A DNA stretch of 7,973 nt, from NCBI GenBank assembly GCA_029556005.1, contig JAKQGT010000276.1, positions 1-7,973 on the forward strand, in the 5' to 3' direction. The translations under genes were made by a program, and so were the position numbers. This DNA comes from Chlamydiota bacterium. Lineage in GTDB: Bacteria > Chlamydiota > Chlamydiia > Chlamydiales > Simkaniaceae. Under the pieces are notes generated by a model, which worked only from the letters and a program-made list of their open reading frames with translations, had not been told where the DNA came from and did no database searches. This document shows, in pieces, positions 1 to 6,518 of the stretch. Numbering within the stretch: position 1 is the first letter of the stretch; every line of letters begins with the position of its first letter.

Positions 1-630
1 AAGCTGGATGCCAAGAAGCAAGGAGAAAAGCTTGTTGAAACGTTTGACTTGGGAGAGTGTATTCATCGCTTAGTCGCGACGTATTCTGGGGGACAGCAAA
101 GGCGCTTAGATATTGCTTTGGGGATGATGCATCAGCCTCACATTCTTTTCCTTGATGAGCCCACGAATGGGCTTGATCCTCAAAACCGAGCGAATTTATG
201 GACAAAAATTTTCCAGCTGAAATCAGAAGGAATCACGGTCTTTTTAACCTCTCACTATCTCGATGAAGTTGACGCTCTTTCTGATCGATTGGCGATTATG
301 GATTATGGAAAAATTGTTGCTAAGGGGACCCCTGCGATGCTGAAAAAAGAAATTTCGGGGGATATTGTGACAATAGGGGTGCGTAAAGAGATGCACTCTC
401 AGGTTATTGCCCTTTTAGAAGTGGAAACAGCCATCATTCGAGAAATAACCCCTAGTGAACAAGAACTACGTTTGTATGTCGATAAAGGGGAGTCGGCTCT
501 TCCTCATATTCTCCGCCTCTTAGACCAGGCAAAGATCCAATTGGAAACCATACAACTTGCTGTTCCTAGCTTAAATGATGTCTTTTTGAAGCAAACTGGA
601 CGATTACTACGTGATGAGGATAGGGTATGA
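1..630 (+). CDS. ABC transporter ATP-binding protein, DrrA-type (5' truncated by window edge)
   Basis: This is the C-terminal 209 residues of an ABC ATPase that would drive export through the permease encoded next to it. The frame is open from base 1 with no stop, so the gene starts upstream; the TTG at 49 is an internal codon, not the start. Visible motifs, numbered within the fragment, are the signature YSGGQ (28-32) followed by QRRLDIA, Walker B ILFLDE (48-53) with the catalytic Glu at 53, the D-loop GLDP (57-60) and the H-loop His at 85 in TSHYLDE. Walker A and the Q-loop lie outside the window. The last 100 residues match the C-terminal extension of drug- and polysaccharide-exporter ATPases, ending in the typical SLNDVFLKQTGRLL. 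The stop overlaps the permease start as ATGA, which suggests translational coupling. The substrate cannot be read from the sequence. Confidence 0.93.
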   Translation, partial: KLDAKKQGEKLVETFDLGECIHRLVATYSGGQQRRLDIALGMMHQPHILFLDEPTNGLDPQNRANLWTKIFQLKSEGITVFLTSHYLDEVDALSDRLAIMDYGKIVAKGTPAMLKKEISGDIVTIGVRKEMHSQVIALLEVETAIIREITPSEQELRLYVDKGESALPHILRLLDQAKIQLETIQLAVPSLNDVFLKQTGRLLRDEDRV

Positions 631-1388
631 AGGTCTTAAGAGAAGTAGGATTATTAACATTTCGGTGCATTCAAGCGTGTTTACGTAATCCTGTCTTTTT
701 ATTCATGGGTGTAGGGACACCCCTGATTTATTTAGCCCTTTTCACCCCCTTACTCGGAACCCTTGTATCCAGAGGGAGTTTAGAGACAGATCATATTTTA
801 ACCCTTTTTGTTCCTGGGATGCTCCCCATTATTGCCTTTTCTACAGGACTTTTTACCGGTTTTGGGATTATTGATGAATTACGCGCAGGGGTCATTGAAC
901 GTTTACGAGTCACCCCTTCTAGTCGGTTTGCGATTCTTTCAGGGCATGTCTTTTTTGATACCTGCTCAGCTCTTTTTCAATCGCTCCTTTTTGTGTTAAT
1001 TGCCCTTCCGTTTGGTTTCCGCGCAAATATTTTGGGGCTGGGAGTGCTATTTATTCTTTTAGCTCTTTTAACGCTCATTACTTCATCTTTTGGTAATGCC
1101 ATTGGAGTGATCATGAAAAGTGAAGATCGTTATGCCCCGATTGTACATGGAATTAATCTTCCGATCCTCCTTCTTTCGGGAACGCTTCTTCCCATGTCTT
1201 TAGCTCCCCTCTGGCTCAAAACGATTGCCCATTTCAATCCTGTCTTTTATGTCGTAAACGCCTCACGTGCGCTAGCTGTCGGAGATTTTGGTGCGGTTAG
1301 CATTGTCTATGCATTCTTGATTTTGATTCCTTTTGCTGTTTTGACGATGTATTGGGCTACCGGCGTATTTAGAAAAGCGGTTACCTAA
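627..1388 (+). CDS. ABC-2 type transporter permease (DrrB/NodJ-like)
   Basis: This 253-residue inner-membrane protein is the permease partner of the preceding ATPase and would form a two-subunit exporter. About six hydrophobic segments are visible, near residues 22-43, 58-82, 104-130, 136-162, 172-190 and 224-246. Between the second and third lies the polar stretch ELRAGVIERLRVTPSS (84-99), the ABC-2 family coupling region. After the fifth comes the family pattern with P189, PLWL (194-197), NP (204-205) and ASRAL (212-216), as in DrrB and NodJ proteins. The length is normal for the family. The start is the ATG inside ATGA at 627, with GAGGA (616-620) as its ribosome site. Homologues export antibiotics, lipids or polysaccharide. 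Which of these applies here is unknown, and a role in self-protection or envelope assembly is only a guess. Confidence 0.93.
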   Translation: MKVLREVGLLTFRCIQACLRNPVFLFMGVGTPLIYLALFTPLLGTLVSRGSLETDHILTLFVPGMLPIIAFSTGLFTGFGIIDELRAGVIERLRVTPSSRFAILSGHVFFDTCSALFQSLLFVLIALPFGFRANILGLGVLFILLALLTLITSSFGNAIGVIMKSEDRYAPIVHGINLPILLLSGTLLPMSLAPLWLKTIAHFNPVFYVVNASRALAVGDFGAVSIVYAFLILIPFAVLTMYWATGVFRKAVT

Positions 1389-1395
1389 GGATCTC

Positions 1396-1758
1396 ATGCA
1401 GGATAAGGTTAATATTGAAGAAAAATTTCGACTAGTGGATGTGTACTGGACCCCTAAAATCTTAGGGCAAGTGAATGAATCGCATGTCAAAATTTTTAAA
1501 GCCAAAGGAGAGTTTGTTTGGCATTCACATGAAGAGGAAGAGGAATTTTTTCTTGTGATCAAAGGACAACTCACCATCAAAATGCCGGATAGGGAAGTTG
1601 TGATCCATCCAGGGGAATTTTTCATTGTTCCGAAGGGAGTGGAGCATTTACCTTATGCTAAAGAGGAGGCCCATATCCTCCTTTTTGAACCTAAAAATGT
1701 GATCAACACTGGGAATGTGACATCAAAGGAAACAGTCAGCGATCCTGATTGGATCTAA
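1396..1758 (+). CDS. Single-domain cupin protein
   Basis: This is a 120-residue protein made of one cupin beta-barrel. Motif 1 is complete: G38, H43, H45, E50 and G57. Motif 2 is complete: G73, P79, G81 and H84. The three His and one Glu are the usual ligands of a mononuclear metal, so a metal-binding site is expected. Small cupins of this type are often annotated as mannose-6-phosphate-isomerase-like, but the fold does not fix the reaction; they may be isomerases, dioxygenases or sugar or metal sensors. A run of five Glu (46-50) sits in the metal loop. The start at 1396 is supported by AAGGA at 1387-1391, which overlaps the permease stop. The 7-base gap to the permease suggests cotranscription. 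The protein has no signal peptide and should be cytoplasmic. Confidence 0.9.
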   Translation: MQDKVNIEEKFRLVDVYWTPKILGQVNESHVKIFKAKGEFVWHSHEEEEEFFLVIKGQLTIKMPDREVVIHPGEFFIVPKGVEHLPYAKEEAHILLFEPKNVINTGNVTSKETVSDPDWI

Positions 1759-1775
1759 ATTTTAAAAAATAATCT

Positions 1776-2300
1776 ATGCGTATTGCCGTTTCAGGAACCC
1801 ATTTTTCGGGGAAATCCACTCTTATTGAATCTTTATTAGAGTACGTTCCCCATTATTTATCTGTTGATGAACCCTATTTTCTTCTTGAGGAAGAAGGATA
1901 TGAGTTTTCGGATCCTCCTATACTCGAAGATTATGAAGCGCAACTTGAGAGATCCATTGTAGCCATTCAAGAGAGTCAGAAAAATACACTCTTTGATCGG
2001 TGTCCTTTTGACTGCTTAGCTTATATGCTAGCTAGTGGAGAGGTAGATCTTGAAAACTGGATCCCGAGAGTGAAAGGTGGGATTAAGCGATTAGATCTAA
2101 TCATTTTTGTTCCTATCGAGCATCGGGATCGGATTCCGGTTCCCTTCTCTGAGGATTTGAAGCTTAGAATGCTTGTCGATGAAAAGCTTCAAGAGCTCCT
2201 ATTATACGACTCTCTGGGGATACTAGACTCGATCGAAGTCTTGGAAGTGACGGGGAGCTTAGAGAGTAGAGTGAAAATGGTAAAAACCTTTCTTTCCTGA
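1776..2300 (+). CDS. P-loop AAA-type ATPase / small-molecule kinase-like protein
   Basis: This is a 174-residue soluble P-loop protein. Walker A is GTHFSGKST (residues 7-15), directly after the first beta strand. Residues 71-83 read TLFDRCPFDCLAY; the DR at 74-75 resembles the substrate- and lid-side motif of nucleoside and shikimate-type kinases and of the NadR/Ttd14-like AAA group. A hydrophobic strand, DLIIFVP (107-113), follows, and basic residues HRDR (116-119) lie just after it as a possible lid. The arrangement suggests phosphoryl transfer to a small molecule, but the substrate is not evident. The ATG at 1776 lies 17 bases after the cupin stop and has no Shine-Dalgarno match in its A/T-rich leader, so translation may depend on coupling or on an unstructured leader. 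The gene ends 2 bases before the convergent malQ stop. Confidence 0.82.
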   Translation: MRIAVSGTHFSGKSTLIESLLEYVPHYLSVDEPYFLLEEEGYEFSDPPILEDYEAQLERSIVAIQESQKNTLFDRCPFDCLAYMLASGEVDLENWIPRVKGGIKRLDLIIFVPIEHRDRIPVPFSEDLKLRMLVDEKLQELLLYDSLGILDSIEVLEVTGSLESRVKMVKTFLS

Positions 2301-2302
2301 TC

Positions 2303-3943
2303 CTAAGAGGCCTTTCCGAGTGGGGGTATGGGGGATAAAAGGGCGCGGATCATTTGGGAGGTTTCGGGATTATGCAGAATCTCTTCAACCGAGAGCTTAT
2401 AGCGATAGGTCCAATTGCTATCAGAAATAGTGCCGGGATAGTTAATCCGCTGCTCTTCAATCGATTTAGTCAGATGGGGGGGTAAGACATCATGAAGCAG
2501 CTCAATGTGAAAGAGGCTTGCAGAATGGAGATCTTGCCAAAGGAGCTGCTGCTGCTGCTTTAAACTGAGCTCTGGGGAATAGGTCCATCCCTCTTTTGCT
2601 GCAATCACTTTGGCGCGATCGGGATTTTCTTTCCACCAGAGGCGCAAGGGGGGATTGTCATGATTAGAAATTTGAGAGATGCTCAGGACAGGGGCATTTT
2701 CTCCTGGCAGGATTTGATCTGCAATCGCGTTTTTACTATTGGTGTAGACAAAGATTTGCCAACCCGGAATGCCAAATTGTAGAAGGACATTTTGGGTTGC
2801 TATTGCCATGCCAAGGTCTTCTGCAACGGGGAGGGCATTTGAAGTATGGGCCATTTCTGTGAGCACTTCTTTTCCATTTTTTACAGCTTGCTCGAGAGTT
2901 TCGGGGACGAACTTCCCCTCTTTAGGTGAGGAGCCTCGAGGAATTTCATATTGATAGAAGTACCCTTTACAAAAATCGAGGCGGTAGAGGTCATAAATCC
3001 AGCTAAAGGTTTGAACCCGATCGGTGATTAAATGGAGATGTGTCGATTCAATAGCCTCCCAATTGTAAGGAGGGAGTCCCCAGTATTGTCCTTGGGGTTG
3101 GAAAATGTCAGGAGGGGTGCCTGTACTGAAGTTGAGCTTGAAGGCATCGGGATGGCGCCAGGTTTCAAAACTGTTATGATCGATAAGAAAGGTCATATCG
3201 CCTAAAAGAAAAACCCCTTTTTGATTCGCATAATGATGAACGTATTCCATTTGCTCAAAGCAAAGAGATTGGACGATTTTGTAGAAGAGCATCTCTTGCT
3301 GGTATTGTTTTTTGAGGTTGTCGACTTCGGGATGAGTCGGAGTCTGAAGCTCTTCGGGCCACGTTTCCCAATGAGTCCCATAGTGATCTCTAAGGACTTT
3401 ATAGAGGGCGTAGCTATCGAGCCAGGGTGTTGTTTTGGTAAGAAATGCTTTGTAGAAAGGGCGATTTTGCAGTTTTTCTGAAAAGGCTTTCACATATTTT
3501 TTTAACCACTCTCGTTTCTTTTGCAGAACTGTGGTGTATTCAACCCGAGGGGTTTGGTTGTAAGCTTTTAAATTCTTTAGATCGTTTTTAAGATCTTTTG
3601 CATGAGTCAAGAAGGGGAGAGACTCTAAGCTGATGTAGATGGGATGGAGGGCATTGAATGAAAGGGGGCTGTAGGGACTTGCGATATCCCCTGTATCATT
3701 GAGGGGAAGGAGCTGCAAAATGTCCATTCCATTATTCGCTAGCCAGTTAATCAAAGGGATTAAATCGAGAAATTCTCCATTTCCCGAGCTATGGCTACTA
3801 TGAATGCAGAGGAGAGGGACATCAATTCCGATATGGTCTTTAACGCCGATTCGTTCCCAAGCAGAGCGTGTGGGATACGTCGAAATAGGGAGATCTGCAT
3901 GGGCTGAAAAGAAGAAAATAAGGAAGAGTAAAAGAGTTTTCAT
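2303..3943 (-). CDS. malQ: 4-alpha-glucanotransferase (amylomaltase, GH77) with N-terminal signal peptide
   Basis: This 546-residue enzyme would transfer alpha-1,4-glucan segments between maltodextrins, the disproportionation step of maltose and glycogen breakdown. GH77 landmarks appear in order: SPYSPLSFNALHPIYI (89-104), GD (248-249), YWGLPPYNW (287-295), the nucleophile Asp in RLDF (D323), the acid/base Glu in AEDLG (E375), the third Asp in NHDN (D429) and NYPGT plus NW (501-511). The catalytic triad is therefore intact, although the usual RIDH is RLDF and the usual THDND is NHDNP. The start is unusual: MK, then a hydrophobic stretch (3-13), then AHA before D17, a classic Sec signal peptide placed ahead of the normal GH77 start near residue 30. 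Export to the periplasm or beyond is inferred. The ATG overlaps the DUF502 stop as ATGA, so the two are probably coupled. Confidence 0.94.
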   Translation of the reverse strand: MKTLLLFLIFFFSAHADLPISTYPTRSAWERIGVKDHIGIDVPLLCIHSSHSSGNGEFLDLIPLINWLANNGMDILQLLPLNDTGDIASPYSPLSFNALHPIYISLESLPFLTHAKDLKNDLKNLKAYNQTPRVEYTTVLQKKREWLKKYVKAFSEKLQNRPFYKAFLTKTTPWLDSYALYKVLRDHYGTHWETWPEELQTPTHPEVDNLKKQYQQEMLFYKIVQSLCFEQMEYVHHYANQKGVFLLGDMTFLIDHNSFETWRHPDAFKLNFSTGTPPDIFQPQGQYWGLPPYNWEAIESTHLHLITDRVQTFSWIYDLYRLDFCKGYFYQYEIPRGSSPKEGKFVPETLEQAVKNGKEVLTEMAHTSNALPVAEDLGMAIATQNVLLQFGIPGWQIFVYTNSKNAIADQILPGENAPVLSISQISNHDNPPLRLWWKENPDRAKVIAAKEGWTYSPELSLKQQQQLLWQDLHSASLFHIELLHDVLPPHLTKSIEEQRINYPGTISDSNWTYRYKLSVEEILHNPETSQMIRALLSPIPPLGKAS

Positions 3944-4515
3944 GGATCTTCTGGGGGTTTATGAGCCCAGGCAATTAAGCTGTATTGGAGAGCTTCTTCA
4001 ATCGAGAGGTTGATGGGTTTGACTTTTTCTTTCGGGAGGATGACCGTATACCCTCCAATTTGATAACTCATGGGAAGATAGACGGCAATGCGATCGCGTT
4101 CCATTGCAGGGAACTCTGAAAAATTTTCTCGCGTAATGAATCCTACAAGCTGCATCCCTCCGACTGTTACTTCAACCACCTGGTTTTTCTCACCTCCCGG
4201 CGCGCTTTGAAAAAATCGGGTGACGTTTTTTAGCATTTTGTAGAGAGAATTAAAGAGAGGGATTCTTTTCAGAATGCGTTCAAAGAAGTGGGTGATTTTG
4301 GAAATGATCCATGTGTTGAGAACAGCACCGACTAAGAAAAGGAGGATGGCTGCTGCCAAAATTCCCATTCCGGGATAATAATACTTGGGTCCGATCAGGT
4401 TTTTCATAGGAGTTCCCACAAGCTCCTCTAAAAAGGTAAAGAGCCAATAGATAATTCCTATCGAAATGGTTAGAGGAGCTATGGCGATCAGACCGCGTTT
4501 AAAAATTTTCTTCAT
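3940..4515 (-). CDS. DUF502 family membrane protein
   Basis: This 191-residue protein matches the DUF502 family (Pfam PF04367), whose biochemical role is not established. Two membrane segments are visible at about residues 8-30 and 48-71, after a positively charged start (MKKIFKR). A short polar loop separates them, so both ends are probably on the same side of the membrane. The segment RIPLFNSLYKMLKNV (84-98) is the family's most recognisable block; GFITRE (125-130) and VYLPMS (145-150) continue the soluble domain, which ends in a family-like SIEEAL (171-176). The usual PTTPNPTSG-like motif is replaced by PMSYQIGG, a divergent version. The gene lies 13 bases after the VOC gene and overlaps malQ by 4 bases, so the three probably share a transcript. 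A membrane partner encoded beside an apparently exported MalQ is suggestive, but nothing in the sequence proves a link. Confidence 0.9.
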   Translation of the reverse strand: MKKIFKRGLIAIAPLTISIGIIYWLFTFLEELVGTPMKNLIGPKYYYPGMGILAAAILLFLVGAVLNTWIISKITHFFERILKRIPLFNSLYKMLKNVTRFFQSAPGGEKNQVVEVTVGGMQLVGFITRENFSEFPAMERDRIAVYLPMSYQIGGYTVILPKEKVKPINLSIEEALQYSLIAWAHKPPEDP

Positions 4516-4528
4516 GTTCTGAATAGTA

Positions 4529-4909
4529 TCAGGACGTTAATTTCTGCGCGAGAAAGTACTGATTCCCGTCTTTATCCGTAAAAAGGGCAAGTTTTACTTC
4601 GCCTGGTACTTCCACAATATCCCCTAAAAATTGGACGTCGTGAGACTCGAGGAATGCCTTTACTTCCTCAATATTGTCTACACTGATGGAAACGATAGCG
4701 TTTGTTCCTGCTTTCATTCCTTCTCCCATGGGCTCACCAAAGCCTACACGTCCTCCTTCATCTCCTTCAAGCTCCATCCAATGATAACGCTTATCGTACT
4801 CTTTCACTTCTAATCCCAGAAGGTCAGAGAATAAGCGTTTTGTCTCTTCTAAGCTAGAAACGGTAACGCAAGACATGGAGATTCCTTTAGCAAGTTTTGT
4901 TTGTGTCAT
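4529..4909 (-). CDS. VOC (glyoxalase/bleomycin-resistance fold) family protein
   Basis: This is a 126-residue protein of the vicinal-oxygen-chelate fold with two beta-alpha-beta-beta-beta halves: about residues 8-60, with ETKRLFSDLLGLEV as the first helix and strand, and about 70-122, ending in LFTDKDGNQYFL. The fold is shared by lactoylglutathione lyases, dioxygenases and antibiotic-binding proteins. Two customary metal positions look absent: there is no His in the first strand (ISMSCVTV), and the Glu expected after DKDGNQY is Phe. A glyoxalase reaction is therefore doubtful and a binding role is possible. The frame remains open upstream to 4957, but the ATG at 4909 is chosen because a full AAGGAGG lies 7 bases before it. 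The gene heads the minus-strand operon with DUF502 and malQ. Confidence 0.88.
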   Translation of the reverse strand: MTQTKLAKGISMSCVTVSSLEETKRLFSDLLGLEVKEYDKRYHWMELEGDEGGRVGFGEPMGEGMKAGTNAIVSISVDNIEEVKAFLESHDVQFLGDIVEVPGEVKLALFTDKDGNQYFLAQKLTS

Positions 4910-4916
4910 GGTGATT

Positions 4917-4923
4917 CCTCCTT
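4917..4923 (-). promoter_or_regulatory. Strong ribosome binding site deciding the VOC gene start
   Basis: On the minus strand this reads AAGGAGG, a full match to the anti-Shine-Dalgarno core, 7 bases before the ATG at 4909. It favours that ATG over the in-frame ATG at 4957, whose extra 16 residues do not belong to the VOC fold and would be coded across this site. It is the strongest ribosome site in the window. Confidence 0.85.
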
Positions 4924-4930
4924 GATGGTT

Positions 4931-4958
4931 TTGAAACAGAAAATAGTTTACATACATT
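4931..4958 (+). promoter_or_regulatory. Candidate sigma70-type promoter for the nuclease gene in a divergent AT-rich gap
   Basis: TTGAAA at 4931-4936 (5 of 6 to the -35 consensus), a 16-base spacer and TACATT at 4953-4958 (4 of 6 to the -10) would start transcription near 4965, about 20 bases before the nuclease ATG. The gap must also hold the promoter of the VOC-DUF502-malQ operon on the other strand. A minus-strand TAAAAT at 4961-4956 is a possible -10 for it, but no good -35 accompanies it. The region is very A/T rich, so chance matches are likely. Confidence 0.3.
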
Positions 4959-4986
4959 TTATTTTTTTTCTGTTAAAAATGTTGCC

Positions 4987-5685
4987 ATGCGAAAGTTGGG
5001 CTTTTTCATTGGGGTCGTTGTAGGAGCGGCTTCTGTCTTTTCCTATCAGATGATGGAAAAAAAACACCATCCCAGTGCCTTTCCAATATTAGAAAGGCAA
5101 GGATATACGCTTGCCTACGACTCTCGGGGAAAAATCCCTTTTTGGACACATGAACAGATCAGTAAAGAGAGCCTAGCCAAAGTTGCAGATAGAAAAAGGA
5201 TGGATTTTTGCGAAGACCCCCACCTCTATGCTTCTCATCGGAGTACACTCGAAGATTATGCAAAGTCAGGATTTGATCGGGGACATGTCGTCCCAGCTGC
5301 CGATGTCCGTTTTTCAGATGAGGCTTTAAAAGAGACGTTTTATCTTTCGAATATAGTCCCTCAACATCCCCAATGCAATCGGGGGATGTGGGTACAGCTA
5401 GAGCGGTATGTCAGGATGCTTGTAGATGAAGAAGGTCCCTTGGAAGTGATTTCTGGACCCTTATTTATTCCTCAAAAGGGGAAAGATGGGAAGCGTTATG
5501 TGACCTATCAAGTGATTGGAAAAAACGATGTTGCAGTTCCCACTCACTTTTTCAAGGTAATCAAAAACGTCCTTAAAACGTGGGTCTATGTCATTCCCAA
5601 TGGTCCTGTAAAAGGAGAGCTTAAAGATTATCAATTTTCTCTCGAAGAACTCGAGCGGATTTCAGGGATTCAATTCACTTATTAA
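4987..5685 (+). CDS. DNA/RNA non-specific endonuclease (NUC/EndoG-type, beta-beta-alpha-metal fold), exported or membrane-anchored
   Basis: This 232-residue protein would cut DNA and RNA with a single catalytic metal ion. The family signature DRGH is at 97-100, in GFDRGHVVPAAD, with H100 as general base. The second block reads SNIVPQHPQCNRGMW (121-135) followed by LE (138-139); N131 is the expected metal ligand and E139 the conserved Glu. The spacing is close to mitochondrial endonuclease G and Serratia-type nucleases, and no key residue is missing. Residues 1-20 are MRK followed by a hydrophobic stretch without a clear cleavage site, so the enzyme is probably secreted or tethered outside the cytoplasm, where it would not harm the chromosome. 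Nutrient salvage from host nucleic acid, DNA uptake or attack on host DNA are all possible. No Shine-Dalgarno match precedes the ATG. The F-box gene follows 23 bases downstream. Confidence 0.92.
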   Translation: MRKLGFFIGVVVGAASVFSYQMMEKKHHPSAFPILERQGYTLAYDSRGKIPFWTHEQISKESLAKVADRKRMDFCEDPHLYASHRSTLEDYAKSGFDRGHVVPAADVRFSDEALKETFYLSNIVPQHPQCNRGMWVQLERYVRMLVDEEGPLEVISGPLFIPQKGKDGKRYVTYQVIGKNDVAVPTHFFKVIKNVLKTWVYVIPNGPVKGELKDYQFSLEELERISGIQFTY

Positions 5686-5708
5686 TGATTGAGTAATGTG
5701 GAATTTTT

Positions 5709-6518
5709 ATGATGCCTCTTTCTCCTCAAGCTTCTAATGTTTGTGATACTGTAAAAATCTCTAGGTTGCCTCCGGAAATGGTATTCAACATTTTTAGACT
5801 CATTCCTCCTTATCATTTACGAGTTTTAAGGTGTGTTTGCTGGGAATGGAAATGCTTGGGAGAGCATAAGAGTTTTGAAATAGCAGTACAAAACTCGTAT
5901 GGAAAAGCCGTCTGGGAAAGGCATTATGGAGAGATTGGGGACGAACCCCTGTTTTCAAAGAAAATGTGGAGAATGATAGATAGAGAGTGTGCTGTACAAG
6001 TAGATCCTAAAATCAATGGTTGTGTTTTTTCTCGACTATTCATCCTTATCCCTCAAACGGTTGCTGAATCTTCCTATACCCTCGATTTGCTTGAGAAACT
6101 CTTAGAGTTTCCTCTAAAGGGAACTCCGAGATCTCTTATGGTAACTGAGATTGCAAGAGAGAGAGTTTGGCGCGATAGGGGATCGTCTTATTGGGTAATG
6201 ACACCTAGGGAATTGATTCCAGAAAGTTTGCATAAAAGTCCCTCAAATATCCCAGAGTTTTTGACTCGTTATTCACAGACTGTGGGTTGTAAGCATGATT
6301 GCCCTACCTTACTCGAAGGCATTACGATTCTTGTGCTTAGAAACCTTAAAGGTGGGAGTGAATTTCCTGTCGATCATCCTGTCTACTGTAAAGAAAAAGT
6401 TCCATTAGGCCCCTATCACGTACAGGCAGCTTGTTGGTATAACCCATTTCAAAATAGGGTATTAGTAATCGCAGATGCTAGTTATCGTTCGGGAATCCTA
6501 CCTATATATAGAAAATAA
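5709..6518 (+). CDS. F-box domain protein, putative host-directed effector
   Basis: This is a 269-residue protein with an F-box at about residues 17-57: ISRLPPEMVFNIFRLI, then L37, L40, V43, W46 and W48, the pattern by which eukaryotic F-box proteins bind Skp1 in SCF ubiquitin ligases. Bacteria lack SCF complexes, so the protein most likely acts inside a eukaryotic host; bacterial F-box proteins are known effectors in Legionella and are found in amoeba-associated chlamydiae. The remaining 210 residues have no leucine-rich or ankyrin repeats. They contain VTEIARERVWRD (145-156), YWVMTPRELIP (161-171) and a Cys/His cluster at C194, H196 and C198. From memory, they resemble the C-terminal part of other chlamydial F-box-like proteins. 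No signal peptide is present; the short polar N-terminus would suit type III secretion. Two adjacent ATG codons (5709, 5712) could start it, and the ribosome site is weak. Confidence 0.85.
   Translation: MMPLSPQASNVCDTVKISRLPPEMVFNIFRLIPPYHLRVLRCVCWEWKCLGEHKSFEIAVQNSYGKAVWERHYGEIGDEPLFSKKMWRMIDRECAVQVDPKINGCVFSRLFILIPQTVAESSYTLDLLEKLLEFPLKGTPRSLMVTEIARERVWRDRGSSYWVMTPRELIPESLHKSPSNIPEFLTRYSQTVGCKHDCPTLLEGITILVLRNLKGGSEFPVDHPVYCKEKVPLGPYHVQAACWYNPFQNRVLVIADASYRSGILPIYRK

Noticed and set aside
49..51. TTG as start codon of the ABC ATPase
   Set aside because: The frame is open to base 1 and residues before it fit the helical domain that precedes the signature motif; a start here would leave no Walker A.
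1272..1625. 117-residue minus-strand open frame
   Set aside because: It lies antisense across the permease end and the cupin, both of which have clear family motifs; its low-complexity Ser/Cys-rich translation has no recognisable domain.
3221..3481. Open frame antisense to malQ, plus similar ones at 2769-2954 and 3804-4013
   Set aside because: All are shadows of the malQ and DUF502 coding strand, with no ribosome site or family likeness.
4987..5708. Nuclease as a toxin with an immunity partner (polymorphic toxin module)
   Set aside because: There is no toxin delivery domain, the protein starts with a simple hydrophobic leader, and the next gene is an F-box protein rather than a small inhibitor.
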